This document shows, in pieces, positions 8,297 through 9,436 of a stretch of 9,436 nt of DNA; position 1 is the stretch's first letter; every line of letters starts with the position of its first letter. Origin of the DNA: an uncultured Eubacteriaceae bacterium (lineage in GTDB: Bacteria; Bacillota; Clostridia; Eubacteriales; Eubacteriaceae); the NCBI GenBank assembly GCA_947625585.1, contig CANQOZ010000041.1, positions 1 to 9,436 of the forward strand, given 5' to 3'. The position numbers and the translations under genes were made by a program. The notes under the pieces were generated by a model. It searched no databases. It was not told the DNA's origin and saw only the letters and a list, made by a program, of their open reading frames with translations.

Positions 8297-9436
8297 TTAA
8301 ATCCTTATAAAATCTTCATCAACGTAAAGCTCAATCAATGTAGGTCCATTTATTTCTATAGCCTGTTTAACAGCTTCAATTGCTTCTTGATTATTATGAG
8401 CAGTAAAACTTGGAATTCCATAAGCTTCAGCTAATTTCGGAAAATTTAAATCAAAATTTAAATCTGTTCCAGAATAATGATCTTTTCCATAAGTATCATG
8501 TTGAAGTTGTCTAACCATTCCCAGTTTATTATTGTTAAACAGAATTATATTCATATTTAAATTATATTGAGATATTATAGCTAATTCAGCCATAGACATT
8601 TGAAAACTACCGTCACCACAAACAGTAAAGAATTGTTTATCATTTTTGTTTTCAGAAGCAAAAACTGCTCCTGCTGTAGCCGGAATACTATATCCCATTG
8701 TTCCAAGACCGCCGGAAGTGAAGTATCTTCTATTCTTAATACAATCGAAGTATAGAGCTGACCAAATTTGATTTAATCCTACATCTGCTATGATAGTTGC
8801 ATCATCATCTACAATTTCAGATAAATCTTTAAAGAATCTTTTTGGGTTTACTTTTCCATTTTCTAAACATTCAGAATAGATTAATGGATATTCATCTTTT
8901 ATTTCTTCTATTCTATTTAACCATTCAGAAAAATCTTTATCTATTTTCTGAGAAAGAAGAGATATTAAAATTGTTCTCGCATCTCCAACAATTGGAATTT
9001 CTGTTTGATTTATATTTTTACTAATTTCTGCTGGATCTATGTCTATATGAATTAAATCCACTTGATTTAAGTGATGTTGTAGATCATTAATTCCACGATC
9101 ACTCATTCTAGCACCTATACAGATACAAAGATCTGCTTCATTTAAGATTCTGTTAGAATGTTCAAATCCATGACTTCCAGCTACTCCGCAATACAGTGGA
9201 TGATCTTCTGGAAAAGAGCTAATTCCCATTAAAGTAGAAATTACAGGAATATTATTCTTTTCAGCAAATTGTAATAATTCACTTTCAGCATTAGATAGTC
9301 TAACTCCTCCACCAGCATAAATTAGTGGTCTTTCACTTTGTTTAATTTTTCGTATGGCTCTTCTAATTTGTCCGGTATGTCCTATAATTGTCGGCTTATA
9401 TCCTGGAAATTTCATATCAGGATTTCTATCTATTCT
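8297..9436 (-). CDS. ilvB: acetolactate synthase large (catalytic) subunit, 5'-truncated by window edge
   Basis: The ThDP-, Mg- and FAD-dependent enzyme condenses two pyruvates to acetolactate, or pyruvate with 2-oxobutyrate to acetohydroxybutyrate, the first common step of valine, leucine and isoleucine synthesis. The frame is open to the right edge: the ATG at 9413-9415 is internal, preceded by in-frame codons for RIDRNPD and followed by MKFPGYKPT. About 379 residues are visible of a family length near 560-575, so the N-terminal pyrimidine-binding domain with its catalytic Glu is missing. Numbering from the first visible codon, about 8-160 is the central FAD-associated domain (AGGGVRLSNAE at 41-51, GARMSDR at 108-114) and about 195-365 the ThDP domain. 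The latter has SGGLGTMGYSIPA at 241-253, the ThDP motif GDGSF at 274-278 (8603-8617) and NNNKLGM at 301-307. The usual Trp of LGMVRQWQ is Leu (codon 8504-8506). ilvN follows two bases after the stop. Confidence 0.96.
   Translation of the reverse strand, partial: RIDRNPDMKFPGYKPTIIGHTGQIRRAIRKIKQSERPLIYAGGGVRLSNAESELLQFAEKNNIPVISTLMGISSFPEDHPLYCGVAGSHGFEHSNRILNEADLCICIGARMSDRGINDLQHHLNQVDLIHIDIDPAEISKNINQTEIPIVGDARTILISLLSQKIDKDFSEWLNRIEEIKDEYPLIYSECLENGKVNPKRFFKDLSEIVDDDATIIADVGLNQIWSALYFDCIKNRRYFTSGGLGTMGYSIPATAGAVFASENKNDKQFFTVCGDGSFQMSMAELAIISQYNLNMNIILFNNNKLGMVRQLQHDTYGKDHYSGTDLNFDLNFPKLAEAYGIPSFTAHNNQEAIEAVKQAIEINGPTLIELYVDEDFIRI
8302..8306 (-). promoter_or_regulatory. Shine-Dalgarno site of ilvN
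   Basis: On the minus strand this reads AAGGA, seven bases before the ilvN ATG at 8292-8294 and inside the last codons of ilvB. It is the clearest ribosome binding site in the window, and it fixes the ilvN start and supports coupled translation of the two subunits. Confidence 0.7.
8441..8464. repeat. tandem 12-base direct repeat within ilvB
   Basis: The 12-mer AAAATTTAAATC occurs twice head to tail (8441-8452 and 8453-8464) and encodes DLNFDLNF in the frame of ilvB. Compared with the family pattern TDL-x-x-NPDFVKLAEAYG the protein is not longer here, so the repeat has not clearly added residues. It may be a local slippage product followed by loss, or a coincidence of low-complexity codons. 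Confidence 0.55.

Noticed and set aside
8842..9024. Plus-strand open frame of 60 codons rich in Leu and Phe
   Set aside because: It is antisense to ilvB. The hydrophobic composition is what the complement of Lys/Glu/Asn-rich AT codons gives, and no start signal is evident.
9413..9415. ATG as the true start of ilvB
   Set aside because: The frame stays open to the window edge with family-like residues before it, and the protein would lack the whole N-terminal ThDP domain. It is an internal Met of a gene cut by the window.
1..9436. New defence system, CRISPR array, prophage or insertion sequence
   Set aside because: All coding space is taken by recognisable housekeeping families, gene-free gaps are under 50 bases, and I saw no spaced repeats, transposase motifs, tRNA or attachment-like duplications.

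Overview
The window is AT-rich (by eye roughly 30% G+C, not computed). All six genes lie on the minus strand, so transcription runs from high to low coordinates. The low G+C, a full-length MutS2, an IlvB/IlvN pair, a secreted class A-type D,D-carboxypeptidase and a cytosolic M16C 'insulinase/presequence protease-like' enzyme together suggest a low-GC Gram-positive bacterium (Bacillota). The sequence alone does not let me name a genus.

Right-hand block (about 7741-9436): the end of a branched-chain amino-acid operon. It holds the C-terminal two thirds of ilvB (acetolactate synthase large subunit, running off the right edge), then ilvN (regulatory small subunit) two bases later. A strong hairpin overlapping the ilvN stop codon looks like an intrinsic terminator.

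Left-hand block (1-7727): four tightly packed genes, rarA, an M16C zinc metallopeptidase gene, dacA and mutS2. rarA and the peptidase gene overlap by 17 bases, the peptidase gene and dacA overlap by 11 bases, and dacA and mutS2 are one base apart. They are very likely co-transcribed. Their roles differ: RarA acts at stalled or gapped replication forks, MutS2 acts on recombination intermediates and/or collided ribosomes, DacA trims peptidoglycan stem peptides outside the membrane, and the M16C enzyme degrades peptides, probably in the cytosol. mutS2 runs off the left edge before its Smr domain.

There is no gene-free stretch longer than about 50 bases. I saw no tRNA, rRNA, CRISPR array, insertion sequence or prophage signal. 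The window looks like ordinary core-genome housekeeping DNA, and I do not see a clear new biological system in it. The points most worth a second look are a natural Trp-to-Leu change at the inhibitor-gate position of acetolactate synthase, a perfect 12-base inverted repeat inside mutS2, and the tight four-gene operon with little Shine-Dalgarno signal.
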